A stretch of DNA of 64,000 nucleotides from Rubrivivax sp. (GCA_019635315.1 JAHBZT010000001.1:310001-374000); one strand, 5' to 3'. Counted from the first letter of the stretch, positions 38,504 through 47,162 are shown. Translations and numbers: made by a program. Notes: generated by a model from the letters alone, not told the origin.

Positions 38504-38606
38504 CGGCTCTACATTCAGTCGGATCCCGTTGGCCTCGTAGGCGGCGTCAATACCTATGCATATGCGCTTTCTAACCCCATCTCGAACACAGATTCGAGAG
38601 GGCTGT
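38504..38606 (+). pseudogene. Orphan Rhs core end (third tip remnant)
   Basis: Encodes [20 protein letters not shown], then [14 protein letters not shown], which is the last 35 residues of an Rhs core before the variable junction. Upstream core and downstream tip are missing: a REP-like repeat begins 12 bases after the conserved part. DNA differs from both other copies, so it descends from a different rhs allele. Confidence 0.75.
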
Positions 38607-38618
38607 GTGCGGAGACTA

Positions 38619-38641
38619 GGGGTCAGGTCTTGCCTTTTGCC
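38619..38641 (+). repeat. REP-like repeat, copy 2
   Basis: Perfect 23-base unit directly after the orphan Rhs end. It is preceded by ACTA, as is the next copy. Confidence 0.85.
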
Positions 38642-38675
38642 GGGCCCCGATCACAGACTCACGCCACCAAGACTA

Positions 38676-38698
38676 GGGGTCAGGTCTTGCCTTTTGCC
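38676..38698 (+). repeat. REP-like repeat, copy 3
   Basis: Perfect unit 57 bases after copy 2, in the same orientation. Confidence 0.85.
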
Positions 38699-38711
38699 TC
38701 GGCACAGAGTT

Positions 38712-38749
38712 CGGGGTCAGGAAGTTCGGCGTCTGGTCTTGCCTTTTGC
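38712..38749 (+). repeat. Split/degenerate REP-like repeat, copy 4
   Basis: GGGGTCAGG at 38713 and GGTCTTGCCTTTTGC at 38735 are the two halves of the unit separated by about 13 bases. The right half ends exactly where the second Rhs core copy begins (38749). Confidence 0.7.
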
Positions 38750-39547
38750 GCGCGACAGCGACGGGCGCATCCAGCAACTCGCCAGCCCGACGAGGCATGA
38801 TCTGAGCTATGGCTACACGGCGGGACTCGACACCGTGACGACCATCACCGATGCCCTGTATCCGGCGCAGTCGTCCACGTTCGGCTACGACGGCGTGGAC
38901 CGGCTGGTCGGCGTGCAGAAGACCGGCGACGACCAGGGCTTCGGCCTGGACGGCACGGGCAACCGGACGGCGCACACGCGCCCCGGGACCAACGCGACAT
39001 ATGCCTACTACCCCGGGACGCACCGCCTGCATACGGTGGGCGCGCGCGTCTTCGGCTACGACGCCGCCGGCAACCTGCTCAGCGACGGCGGTCGCAGCTT
39101 CGCCTACGACGCCTTCGACCGCCTGGGCTACTTCGGTCTGGGCGGCACGCATGCCTATTACTCGAACAATGCGCGGGGGCAGCGCGTGCGCAAGCAGCTC
39201 GGCAGCCAGGACACGCGCTACGTCTACGGCATGGCCGGCGAGCTGCTGTACGAGTCGGGACCGACGCCGACGCAGTATGTGTGGGTGGCCGGCGAGCTGC
39301 TGGGCATCGTGCGGGGCGGGGCCTTCTATGCCAGCCACAACGACCACCTGGGGCGGCCGGAGGTGCTGACCAACGCGTCCCAGGCGGTGGTCTGGCGTGC
39401 GAACAACCATGCCTTCGACCGAACCGTGGAGGAGGTGCCGGGCGGCGGCGTCTTTGGCGCCATGAACGTGGGTTTCCCCGGGCAGTATTTCGATGCGGAG
39501 AGCGGGCTTTGGTACAACTGGAATCGGTACTATGACCCGAGTATTGG
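38749..39547 (+). repeat. Rhs core direct repeat, copy B
   Basis: Second copy of the segment at 36886-37684, offset by 1863 bases. Its left border coincides with the end of a REP-like half repeat. Confidence 0.95.
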
Positions 39548-39944
39548 GCGGTACATCCAGTCGGATCCCATCGGGCTGGCGGGGGGCATCAATGCCTACG
39601 CATACGCTAATGGGAATCCAATTTTGTTCACTGATCCGAACGGCCTTATTGCAGCAAATGCAGCCGCGGCTGTTGGCGGTGCAGTATTTGGAGGGGCGTT
39701 TGCATTCTTTAGCAGCGCTGCAATGGCGTTCAACAGCGCTGGAAGTCTGAGCGCGATGAACTGGAAGTCTGTTGCAATCAACACTGCCCTAGGGGCAGCG
39801 AGTGGCGCATATGCTGGTGCCACTTTCGGAGCTGGGGGTGTCGCGCATCAAGCGGCGATGGGGTTTCTTAAAGGAATGGCAACAGGTCATGTAGCCGGCG
39901 GGGCAGTTGCCATTGTTGAGCATGCGATAAAGGGATGTCCTTGA
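38835..39944 (+). CDS. 5'-truncated Rhs core protein with hydrophobic tip 2
   Basis: 369 residues from GTG 38835, equivalent to the GTG used for copy A; the frame is open to an ATG at 38556 through the REP repeats. Core residues are nearly identical to copy A up to [18 protein letters not shown]. After [11 protein letters not shown] comes a different tip of about 100 residues, again Gly/Ala-rich and hydrophobic ([18 protein letters not shown]), ending IKGCP. Low GC (about 50%) in the tip marks it as foreign. The stop lies inside the next gene, which starts at 39935. A membrane-active toxin tip is likely; delivery genes are not in the window. Confidence 0.8.
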   Translation: MTTITDALYPAQSSTFGYDGVDRLVGVQKTGDDQGFGLDGTGNRTAHTRPGTNATYAYYPGTHRLHTVGARVFGYDAAGNLLSDGGRSFAYDAFDRLGYFGLGGTHAYYSNNARGQRVRKQLGSQDTRYVYGMAGELLYESGPTPTQYVWVAGELLGIVRGGAFYASHNDHLGRPEVLTNASQAVVWRANNHAFDRTVEEVPGGGVFGAMNVGFPGQYFDAESGLWYNWNRYYDPSIGRYIQSDPIGLAGGINAYAYANGNPILFTDPNGLIAANAAAAVGGAVFGGAFAFFSSAAMAFNSAGSLSAMNWKSVAINTALGAASGAYAGATFGAGGVAHQAAMGFLKGMATGHVAGGAVAIVEHAIKGCP

Positions 39945-40264
39945 ACAAGATCAAACGGATCCAACTCGCGATGTTCGTAGTCTTGCTGTTTGGTTGGGCA
40001 ATTCTTTGGGCCACCAGCCCTCAGGCCGAAGTGGCAGCGCTAACCGTCGCCGCGTGCTCTATTGTCGCTGCGTTGGCATGGCTCTATGCTCGGCATCGCC
40101 AGTTCCCGCTACTGTTAGCGCTGCCTATCGGCACCCTTGTTGCTTCCGCCAACCTATTACTAGGCCGTTCGACATCACTGGTTGCAGGAATTGCTCTGAT
40201 CGGCTGTTTGCTGGCTGCTTTTGCGCTCGGCACTTGCGCTGGGCGTCCGCACGAGTCGAAGTGA
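39935..40264 (+). CDS. Small membrane protein, candidate immunity to tip 2
   Basis: 109 residues with three to four hydrophobic helices (about 10-28, 34-52, 58-74 and 79-101) and a short charged C-terminus. It overlaps the Rhs tip gene by ten bases, so translation is coupled, as expected of a toxin-immunity pair. No family recognised; it is unrelated in sequence to the protein at 38106. Immunity is inference from overlap, location and matching low GC. Confidence 0.62.
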   Translation: MSLNKIKRIQLAMFVVLLFGWAILWATSPQAEVAALTVAACSIVAALAWLYARHRQFPLLLALPIGTLVASANLLLGRSTSLVAGIALIGCLLAAFALGTCAGRPHESK

Positions 40265-40294
40265 GTCCACATACGACCACGGGGTCACGACCAC

Positions 40295-40317
40295 GGGGTC
40301 AGGTCTTGCCTTTTGCC
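40295..40317 (+). repeat. REP-like repeat, copy 5 (left of transposase)
   Basis: Perfect 23-base unit 23 bases upstream of the transposase start, in forward orientation. A partial GGGGTCA precedes it at 40281. Confidence 0.85.
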
Positions 40318-40340
40318 CAGCCCCACCGCAGACTTGAGCG

Positions 40341-41216
40341 ATGTCCCGCCCCCTCCGCCTGGAGTTCCCCGGCGCCGTCTACCACGTCACGTCGCGCGGC
40401 GACCGTCGCGAGCCCATCTACCGCGACGACCAGGACCGCATCGACCACCTGGCCGTGCTGGAGCAGGCCATGGACCGCTTCGACGCGCAGGTGCTGGCCT
40501 ACTGCCTGATGGGCAACCACTTTCACCTGGTGCTGCACACGCGCAGGGCCAACCTGTCGCGCCTGATGCGGCACCTGAACGGCGTCTACACGCAGCGCTT
40601 CAACCGCCGCCATGGCCTGGTCGGCCACCTGTTCCAGGGGCGGTTCAAGGCCATCCTCGTCGACCGCGACGCCTACCTGCTGGCGCTATGCCGCTATGTG
40701 GAGCGCAACCCGGTGGCGGCGGGTCTCGTCGCCGCAGCGGAGCTCTGGCCCTGGTCGAGCTGTCAGGCGCACCTGGGCCTGGTGCCTACACCTCCATGGC
40801 TGGACAGCGACGGGCTGCACGGCTACCTGCTGGGCGGGCCGCTCGCGGGCGCGGCCGACCGCAGCCGGGCCATCGCGCGGTATGCCGAACTGCTGGGCGT
40901 GGATGCCGACGGCGACCTCTGGGCGCGCGGGCTCCGGCAGCAGGTCTTCCTGGGCGACGAGGCCTTCGTCGGGCGCATGCTCGAAGGCCTGACGCGGCAG
41001 CAGGCCGGCGATGTCGAGGTGCCGCGCCATCAGCGCGCGCGGCCGAAGGCCCTGGCGGCGCTGTTGGCCGAGTGCCCGACGCGGGAGGAGGCGCTGCATG
41101 CCGCCTATACGCGCCACGGCTACGCGATGACGGCGCTGGCGCGGGAGCTGAGCCTGTCGGTGTCGCGGGTCAGCCGGCTGGTGGCGAGGGTCGAGGGGGC
41201 AAAAGGCAAGACCTGA
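40341..41216 (+). CDS. REP-associated tyrosine transposase (RAYT)
   Basis: 291-residue Y1/HUH transposase of the TnpREP type. N-terminal RPLRLEFPGAVYHVTSRGDRREPIYRDD is the family opening. H60 and H62 in GNHFHLV form the HUH metal site, and Y119 in LCRYVERNPV is the likely catalytic tyrosine. A C-terminal helix-turn-helix (YAMTALARELSLSVSRVSRLVARV) is like that of longer RAYTs. Its last codons (AKGKT and stop) are part of an inverted REP-like repeat. These enzymes nick and mobilise REP sequences as single strands. Confidence 0.93.
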   Translation: MSRPLRLEFPGAVYHVTSRGDRREPIYRDDQDRIDHLAVLEQAMDRFDAQVLAYCLMGNHFHLVLHTRRANLSRLMRHLNGVYTQRFNRRHGLVGHLFQGRFKAILVDRDAYLLALCRYVERNPVAAGLVAAAELWPWSSCQAHLGLVPTPPWLDSDGLHGYLLGGPLAGAADRSRAIARYAELLGVDADGDLWARGLRQQVFLGDEAFVGRMLEGLTRQQAGDVEVPRHQRARPKALAALLAECPTREEALHAAYTRHGYAMTALARELSLSVSRVSRLVARVEGAKGKT

Positions 41217-41220
41217 CCCC
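41198..41220 (-). repeat. REP-like repeat, copy 6 (inverted, overlaps transposase end)
   Basis: Perfect reverse complement of the unit. The transposase stop (TGA 41214-41216) lies within it. Confidence 0.85.
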
Positions 41221-41257
41221 CTGCGCTGTGCGCTGCGCTGAGCGCCTGCGCTCCAGA

Positions 41258-41273
41258 GGCAAGACCTGACCCC
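41258..41273 (-). repeat. REP-like partial repeat, copy 7 (inverted)
   Basis: GGCAAGACCTGACCCC only: the unit minus its outer seven bases. Confidence 0.7.
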
Positions 41274-41302
41274 GTGGGCGGGCTGGTGGCGGGGTTCGAG
41301 GA

Positions 41303-41324
41303 GGCAAAAGGCAAGACCTGACCC
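41303..41324 (-). repeat. REP-like repeat, copy 8 (inverted)
   Basis: Reverse complement of the unit lacking only the terminal base. It is preceded by a short repeat of the transposase 3' coding sequence (GGCTGGTGGCG then GGTTCGAGGAGG), so the gene end plus REP looks duplicated. Confidence 0.75.
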
Positions 41325-41396
41325 TTTACGCTGACCCCCTCTGCGCCCTCCGGCAGGTCTGCGCCGGCGTGACGCCTCGGACGGGCCGCGCGCCGC

Positions 41397-43112
41397 TCAG
41401 CCCGCCGTCGCCCGCTGGTACCCGCGCGGAATCGCCGCCAGCAGCCGCTTGGTGTAGTCCTCGCGCGGCGCGGCCAGGATCTGCTCGGCGCTGGCCTGCT
41501 CCACCACCTGGCCGTCCTTCATCACCAGCACCTCGTCGCTGATGAAGCGCACGACCGCCAGGTCGTGGCTGATGAAGACATAGCTCAGGCCGAATTCGTC
41601 CTGCAGGTCCTTCAGCAGGTTCAGCACCTGCGCCTGCACGCTGACGTCCAGCGCGCTGACCGCCTCGTCCAGCACCAGCACCTCGGGGTTGAGCGTCAGG
41701 CAGCGCGCGATGGCCACGCGCTGGCGCTGGCCGCCGCTGAACTCGTGCGGATACTTGCCGAAGGCGCGGCCGTCCAGGCCCACCTTCTCGAGCAGGCTGC
41801 GCGCGCGCTGCTCGCGCTCGGCGAGGTCCCTGCCGATGCCGTGGATGGCCATCGGCTCGACCAGCGTCTGGCCGATCGTGAAGCGCGGGTTCAGGCTGGC
41901 GTAGGGGTTCTGGAAGACGACCTGGATGCGCCGGCGCATCACCTGGCGCTCCTTGTCGCCCAGCGCCAGCAGGTTCTTGCCGTCGAAGATGACCTCGCCG
42001 CTGGTCGGCTCGTGCAGGCGCAGCAGCGTCAGGCCCATCGTCGTCTTGCCGCTGCCGCTCTCGCCGACCACCCCCAGCGTGTGCCCCTTGCGCAACTTGA
42101 AATTGACGTCGCGCACGGCCTTGAATTCGCGCTTGCCGAACAGGCCCTGCTTGAGCCAGAAGCTCTTGGCCAGCGAGCGCACCTCCAGCACCACCGGCGC
42201 GTCCGGGTCCTTGGCCTTCGCGGTGACGGTCGCCGAGGCCTCGCCGCGCGCGGCGGCCTGGGTCTGCGCGATGTGGTCGTCGATCACCATCAGCCGCGCC
42301 GGGTTGCCCTCCAGGCTGGGCCGGCAGGCCAGCAGCGCGCGGGTGTAGTCGTCCTGCGGGCGCTCGAAGATGTCGGCCACCGGGCCCTGCTCGCGGATCA
42401 CGCCGTGGCGCATCACGACCACGTGGTCGGCGATCTCGCCCACCAGCGCCAGGTCGTGGCTGATGAACAGCACGCTCATCTTGTGCGTGCGCTTGAGCTT
42501 GCCCAGCAGCTCCAGGATCTGGCGCTGGATGGTCACGTCCAGCGCGGTCGTCGGCTCGTCGGCGATCAGCAGCCGCGGTTCGCAGGCCAGCGCCATCGCG
42601 ATCATCACGCGCTGCTGCTGGCCGCCGCTCATCTCGTGCGGGTAGCTCTCGAGCCGGCGCTTGGGCTCGGGGATGCCGACCTCGCCCAGCAGTTCCTCGG
42701 CGCGCGCCAGCGCCTGGCGCGCCGACAGGCCCAGGTGCTTCATCAGCGGCTCGGTGAGCTGCTGGCCGACCGTGAAGACCGGGTTCAGCGAGCTCATCGG
42801 GTCCTGGAAGACGCAGGCGATCTCCTTGCCGCGCAGCGACTGCAGCTCGGACAGGCCGGTCTGCAGCAGGTCGCGGCTGCCGCCCTTCGCGCCCTGCCAC
42901 AGGATGCGGCCCTGGCGCTGGGCGTTGTCCGGCAGCAGGTTCAGCACCGACATCGCGGTCACGCTCTTGCCCGAGCCCGATTCGCCGACCAGCGCGACGG
43001 TGCTGTTCTCGGGGATGTCGAAGGACACGCCCTTGACGGCCTCGGCGACGACGCCGTGGCCCATGCGGAAGGCGACCCGCAGGTCCTGGATGCTCAGCAG
43101 CGGCGCAGTCAT
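41397..43112 (-). CDS. Peptide ABC transporter, double ATPase
   Basis: 571 residues: two fused ATP-binding domains of the DppD/DppF type, like YejF and GsiA. Domain 1 has Walker A GESGSGKS (about residue 43), signature MSGGQQQR and Walker B LLIADEP. Domain 2 (from about 310) has GESGSGKT, FSGGQRQR and VLVLDEA. Both carry the oligopeptide-transporter C-terminal extension with SLN in the Q-loop region. The ATG overlaps the permease stop (ATGA), giving the operon order permease-permease-ATPase on the minus strand. Confidence 0.95.
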   Translation of the reverse strand: MTAPLLSIQDLRVAFRMGHGVVAEAVKGVSFDIPENSTVALVGESGSGKSVTAMSVLNLLPDNAQRQGRILWQGAKGGSRDLLQTGLSELQSLRGKEIACVFQDPMSSLNPVFTVGQQLTEPLMKHLGLSARQALARAEELLGEVGIPEPKRRLESYPHEMSGGQQQRVMIAMALACEPRLLIADEPTTALDVTIQRQILELLGKLKRTHKMSVLFISHDLALVGEIADHVVVMRHGVIREQGPVADIFERPQDDYTRALLACRPSLEGNPARLMVIDDHIAQTQAAARGEASATVTAKAKDPDAPVVLEVRSLAKSFWLKQGLFGKREFKAVRDVNFKLRKGHTLGVVGESGSGKTTMGLTLLRLHEPTSGEVIFDGKNLLALGDKERQVMRRRIQVVFQNPYASLNPRFTIGQTLVEPMAIHGIGRDLAEREQRARSLLEKVGLDGRAFGKYPHEFSGGQRQRVAIARCLTLNPEVLVLDEAVSALDVSVQAQVLNLLKDLQDEFGLSYVFISHDLAVVRFISDEVLVMKDGQVVEQASAEQILAAPREDYTKRLLAAIPRGYQRATAG

Positions 43113-44164
43113 TCCAGCCCCCGCAGCTTGGGGTCCAGCGCATCGCGCCAGGCATCGGCCATCAGCGAGAAGGCGGTCACGAAGACGGCCATGAACAGCG
43201 TCGCCGCGGCCAGTTGCCACCAGTGGCCCAGGATCAGCTCGCTCTGCGCCTCGGCCAGCATGGTGCCCCAGCTGACCTGGTCCACGCGCACGCCCAGGCC
43301 GAGGTAGGACAGGATGACCTCGGCCTTGATGAAGCCCACCGCCAGCAGGCTCATGCGCACCAGGATCACGTGGCTGACGTTGGGCAGGATGTGGCGGAAC
43401 ATGCGGCTGCCGATGCTGGCGCCGATGGCTTCCGCGCTGCGCACGTATTCGCGGCTGCGGTGCTTGATGAATTCCGCACGCACCTGGCGATACATGCCGG
43501 TCCAGCCGGTGAGCGCGAGGATGATGACCACGCTCTCGACGCCCCGGCCCACCACCGCCGCGAAGGCGAAGATGAGCAGGATGTTGGGGATGCTCTCGAA
43601 GACGTTGTAGACCCATTCCAGGAAGTCGCTGACCTTGCCGCCGAAGAAGCCGCCGGTGGCGCCGAGCAGGGTGCCGATCAGCGTCGCCGCCAGCGCCGCC
43701 ATCACGCCCACGAAGACCGAGATCTCGGTGCCCTTGATGGCCTTGGCCAGCACGTCGCGGCCCAGGCGGTCGCCGCCGAAGGGCAGGGTCTCGGCCTTCA
43801 CCGTCTCGGTGGTCTGGAATTCCTTGGCGCGGCGCTCCCATTCCTCGTAGCGCGGCGCCAGCGGATCGACGTCCGAGAGGTCCACGTTGGGGCCCTGCGG
43901 CACCTCGATGGCGCCGATGGCCGCCGGCGGTGCCGGGCCCAGGATGGTGGGCGGGGCATTCGGCACGCCGACCTCGGCCTGCCAGTTCTTGGCCACCAGC
44001 CCGAAGGCCGACAGCAGGATCAGCAGCACGAAGGCCAGCACGACGAACATCGACACCAGGCCGACGCGGTCGCTCTTGTAGCGGCGCCAGGCGGCGTGCC
44101 AGACGCCTTCGCTCTTCTGCTGGGCGTCGGCCAGCGAGCCGTCGGCGGGGAGGACTGCGCTCAT
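43109..44164 (-). CDS. Peptide ABC transporter permease, DppC/YejE type
   Basis: 351 residues. One N-terminal membrane helix (about 38-60) is followed by a long periplasmic loop and five C-terminal helices, the DppC/OppC plan. The EAA loop AEAIGASIGSRMFRHILPN contacts the ATPase. The periplasmic loop (about 60-135) is longer than in DppC and closer to YejE, fitting the double-ATPase partner. It ends with the ATGA overlap with the ATPase gene. Confidence 0.92.
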   Translation of the reverse strand: MSAVLPADGSLADAQQKSEGVWHAAWRRYKSDRVGLVSMFVVLAFVLLILLSAFGLVAKNWQAEVGVPNAPPTILGPAPPAAIGAIEVPQGPNVDLSDVDPLAPRYEEWERRAKEFQTTETVKAETLPFGGDRLGRDVLAKAIKGTEISVFVGVMAALAATLIGTLLGATGGFFGGKVSDFLEWVYNVFESIPNILLIFAFAAVVGRGVESVVIILALTGWTGMYRQVRAEFIKHRSREYVRSAEAIGASIGSRMFRHILPNVSHVILVRMSLLAVGFIKAEVILSYLGLGVRVDQVSWGTMLAEAQSELILGHWWQLAAATLFMAVFVTAFSLMADAWRDALDPKLRGLE

Positions 44165-44174
44165 CGCCGCCTCC

Positions 44175-45113
44175 CTACTTCAGGACCACGCGAGGATCGA
44201 CCAGCTTGTAGGCCAGGTCGGTCATCAGGTTGATGAACATCGTCAGCACGGCGAGGTAGATCGTGACCGCCTGGATCACCGGGAAGTCGCTGCGGTTGAC
44301 CGCCAGCAGCACCTCGCGGCCCAGGCCGGGGATCGAGAAGAAGACCTCGATCAGGAAGCTGCCGACGAAGATGCCCGGCAGCAGCAGCCCGATGTTGGTC
44401 AGGATGGGGATCAGCGCGTTGCGCAGCACGTGGCGGAACAGCACCACGCCCTCGGTCATGCCCTTGGCGCGTGCGGTGCGCACGTAGTCCTGGCCCAGCT
44501 CGTCCAGGAAGAAGCTGCGGTACAGCCGGGTCTGCGGCGCCAGGCTCACCGCCACCGCCAGCAGCACCGGCAGCGGCGCATAGGTCAGCAGGTTCTTCCA
44601 GAAGCTGTCGCTCCAGCCCTGCACCGGAAACCAGCCGAGCTGGAAGCCGAAGACATACTGGCCGATGATCACGTAGACCAGGAAGCTGATCGACAGCGCC
44701 ACCGTGGTGACGACCATGATCATGCGGTCGGTCAGGCTGCCGCGACGGTAGGCGACCCACATCGCGATCGGCAGCGCCAGCAGCACCTCCAGCACCAGGA
44801 TCGGGATCATCACCGTCAGCGTCGCCGGCAACCGGGTGGCGAACAGGTTGCTCACCGCCTCGTTGGTGGCCCAGCTCTTGCCCCAGTCGAAGGTCAGGAT
44901 CTGCTTGACGAAGATCCACAGCTGGTAGAGCACCGGCTCGTCCAGGCCCAGCTGCTGGCGGATCGCCGCGATCTGCTCGGGGCTGGCATTGAGGCCGCCC
45001 AGCACCTCCGCCGGGTCGCCGCCGAAATACTTGAACAGGAAGAACACCAGCAGCACCACGCCCGCGAGCGTGGGGACCATCTGCCACAGGCGCCTGATGA
45101 GGTATGCCGCCAT
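44175..45113 (-). CDS. Peptide ABC transporter permease, DppB type
   Basis: 312 residues with six membrane segments and the family N-terminus MAAYLIRRLWQMVPTLAGVVLLVFFLF. The EAA loop is ARAKGMTEGVVLFRHVLRNALIP. ATG 45113 is fixed by this N-terminus; no clear ribosome site precedes it. It is the first gene of the minus-strand transport operon, 202 bases from the divergent binding-protein genes that supply its substrate. Confidence 0.92.
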   Translation of the reverse strand: MAAYLIRRLWQMVPTLAGVVLLVFFLFKYFGGDPAEVLGGLNASPEQIAAIRQQLGLDEPVLYQLWIFVKQILTFDWGKSWATNEAVSNLFATRLPATLTVMIPILVLEVLLALPIAMWVAYRRGSLTDRMIMVVTTVALSISFLVYVIIGQYVFGFQLGWFPVQGWSDSFWKNLLTYAPLPVLLAVAVSLAPQTRLYRSFFLDELGQDYVRTARAKGMTEGVVLFRHVLRNALIPILTNIGLLLPGIFVGSFLIEVFFSIPGLGREVLLAVNRSDFPVIQAVTIYLAVLTMFINLMTDLAYKLVDPRVVLK

Positions 45114-45315
45114 GAAGAACCATTTCCGGGGCCGCCGCTCGTGACGGCGAGGCCCCTTTTCGCGAAGCCGCGAGTGTAGGCGCCCGGCGCCGGTGCGCCC
45201 GACGGGGGTTTCCCGTTCGGCCGCCGGCACCCCTGCGGTCCCGGGGGGATCACCAGCAAGCCCCGTGCCGGTGCGGCCGTAGACTTCCGCCTGGCTCCGT
45301 TTCCCGCGCGCACCG

Positions 45316-47127
45316 ATGCTTCGCCCCGCCCTGATCGCCCTCGCCGCCGCGCTGCTGCTGCCGGCGGCCATGGCCACGTCCGGTGCCGCCGGCGCCGCCG
45401 CACCGGCGCCCGCCAAGGTGCTGCGGCTGTCGTTCCCCGGCAGCGAGAACGGCTTCGACCCGGCGCAGGTCAGCGACACCGTGTCCGCCGCGCTCGTCGG
45501 CAGCCTGTACGACTCGCCGCTGACCTACGACTTCCTGGCGCGGCCGATGAAGCTCAAGCCCCGCACCGCGGCGGCGCTGCCCGAGATCAACGCCGACCAC
45601 ACGCACTTCGTCTTCCGCATCCGGCCCGGGCAGTATTTCGTCGACGACCCGGCGTTCAAGGGCCAGAAGCGCGAGCTGACGGCCGAGGACTACGTCTACT
45701 CGATCAAGCGCTACTACGACCCGGCGACACGCAGCCCGACGCTGTTCCACTACGTCAACGCCGGCCTCGTCGGCCTGTCCGAGCTGCGCGCGAAGGCGAT
45801 CGCCGACAAGACGCCGTTCCCCTACGACACCGAGGTCGCCGGCGCGCGCACGCTGGACCGTTACACCTTCGAGCTGCGCACCTCGCGGCCGGCGCCGCGG
45901 CTGCCCTACGTGCTGGCGACGCCGGCGCTCTCGGGCGCGGTGGCGCGCGAGATCGTGCACGGCAACCCGGCGCGCGCGATGGAGCACCCGGTGGGCACCG
46001 GGCCGTTCCGGCTGGTCGACTGGAAGCGGCGCTCGCGCATCGTGATGGAGCGCAACCCGCTGCACGACGCCGTCTACGACGAGACGCCGGCCGCCGGCGA
46101 CCGCGCCGGCCAGGCGATCGCCGAGCGCTTCCGCGGCCGCCGGCTGCCGATGATCGACCGCGTCGAATTCGCGATCATCGAGGAGGCGCAGCCGCGCTGG
46201 CTGGCCTTCCTGAACGGCGAGCTCGACCTCGTGCCGGTGCCGCCCGAGTTCGCGACGCAGGCCGCGCCGGGCGGCGTGCTGGCGCCCAACCTGGCGCGCC
46301 AGGGCATCGCGCTGCATGTCTCGCCGGTGCCGCAGACCTGGTACACCTACTTCGGCATGGAGGACCCGGTGGTCGGCGGCTACGAGCCGCACCGGGTGGC
46401 GCTGCGGCGCGCCATCGCGCTGGCCTACAACGTGCCGCGCGAGATCGAGCTGGTGCGCAAGGGCCAGACGATGCCGGCGCAGAGCGTGCTGCCGCCGCTG
46501 GTCAGCGGCTTCGACGCGAAGCTCAAGACCGAGATGGGCGACTTCGACCCGGTGCGCGCGAAGGCGCTGCTGGACCTCTACGGCTATGCCGACCGCGACG
46601 GCGACGGCTGGCGCGAGCAGCCCGACGGCAGCGCGCTGACGCTGGAATTCACGACCGAGAGTTCGCAGCTGCACCGCGCGCTGCAGGAGGTCTGGCAGAA
46701 GAGCCTGCGCGACATCGGCATCCGCGTCGCCTTCCGCACCGGCACCTGGCAGGAGAACATCAAGTCCAGCCGCGCCGGCAAGCTGCAGATGTGGGGCACC
46801 GGATGGGCCGGCGCGCTGCCCGACGGCGGCTACTTCCTGGACGTGCTGTACGGCCCGAACAAGGGCCAGGCCAACCACGCGCGCTTCGACCTGCCGGCCT
46901 TCAATGCGCTGTACGAGCGCCAGCGCCTGCTGCCCGACGGCCCCGAGCGCGAGGCGCTGATCCAGCAGGCGCTGCGCCTGTCGGTGGCCTACATGCCGAT
47001 CAAGGCCACCGGCCACGTGATCGGGCAGTGGGTCTCGCAGCCCAAGGTGCAGGGTTACGTGGCGCACCCGTTCATCCGCGAATACTGGCGCTACCTCGAC
47101 GTCGATCCGGCGTCGGCGCTGCACTGA
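45316..47127 (+). CDS. Family 5 peptide-binding protein 1
   Basis: 603 residues with a Sec signal peptide (about 1-28). Mature landmarks: SFPGSENGFDPAQVSD, LTAEDYVYSIKRYYDP, HPVGTGPFRLVDWK, DPVVGGYEPHRVALRRAIALAYN and GYADRDGDGWREQPDGS. It is a periplasmic SBP_bac_5 protein that delivers peptides to the adjacent ABC permease. First of four tandem paralogues; a 35-base gap separates it from the second. Confidence 0.94.
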   Translation: MLRPALIALAAALLLPAAMATSGAAGAAAPAPAKVLRLSFPGSENGFDPAQVSDTVSAALVGSLYDSPLTYDFLARPMKLKPRTAAALPEINADHTHFVFRIRPGQYFVDDPAFKGQKRELTAEDYVYSIKRYYDPATRSPTLFHYVNAGLVGLSELRAKAIADKTPFPYDTEVAGARTLDRYTFELRTSRPAPRLPYVLATPALSGAVAREIVHGNPARAMEHPVGTGPFRLVDWKRRSRIVMERNPLHDAVYDETPAAGDRAGQAIAERFRGRRLPMIDRVEFAIIEEAQPRWLAFLNGELDLVPVPPEFATQAAPGGVLAPNLARQGIALHVSPVPQTWYTYFGMEDPVVGGYEPHRVALRRAIALAYNVPREIELVRKGQTMPAQSVLPPLVSGFDAKLKTEMGDFDPVRAKALLDLYGYADRDGDGWREQPDGSALTLEFTTESSQLHRALQEVWQKSLRDIGIRVAFRTGTWQENIKSSRAGKLQMWGTGWAGALPDGGYFLDVLYGPNKGQANHARFDLPAFNALYERQRLLPDGPEREALIQQALRLSVAYMPIKATGHVIGQWVSQPKVQGYVAHPFIREYWRYLDVDPASALH

Positions 47128-47162
47128 ACCCCCGGGGCGCCGCGGCGCCGGAGACCCGAGCG

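Noticed and set aside
38619-38749. CRISPR-like array: three similar repeats at about 57-base spacing
   Set aside because: The same unit occurs singly and inverted around a REP-type transposase, the third copy is split, and no cas genes are present. REP repeats explain it better.
36846-40264. A type VI secretion cluster around the Rhs genes
   Set aside because: No VgrG, Hcp, PAAR or chaperone gene is in the window; only truncated Rhs ends are seen.
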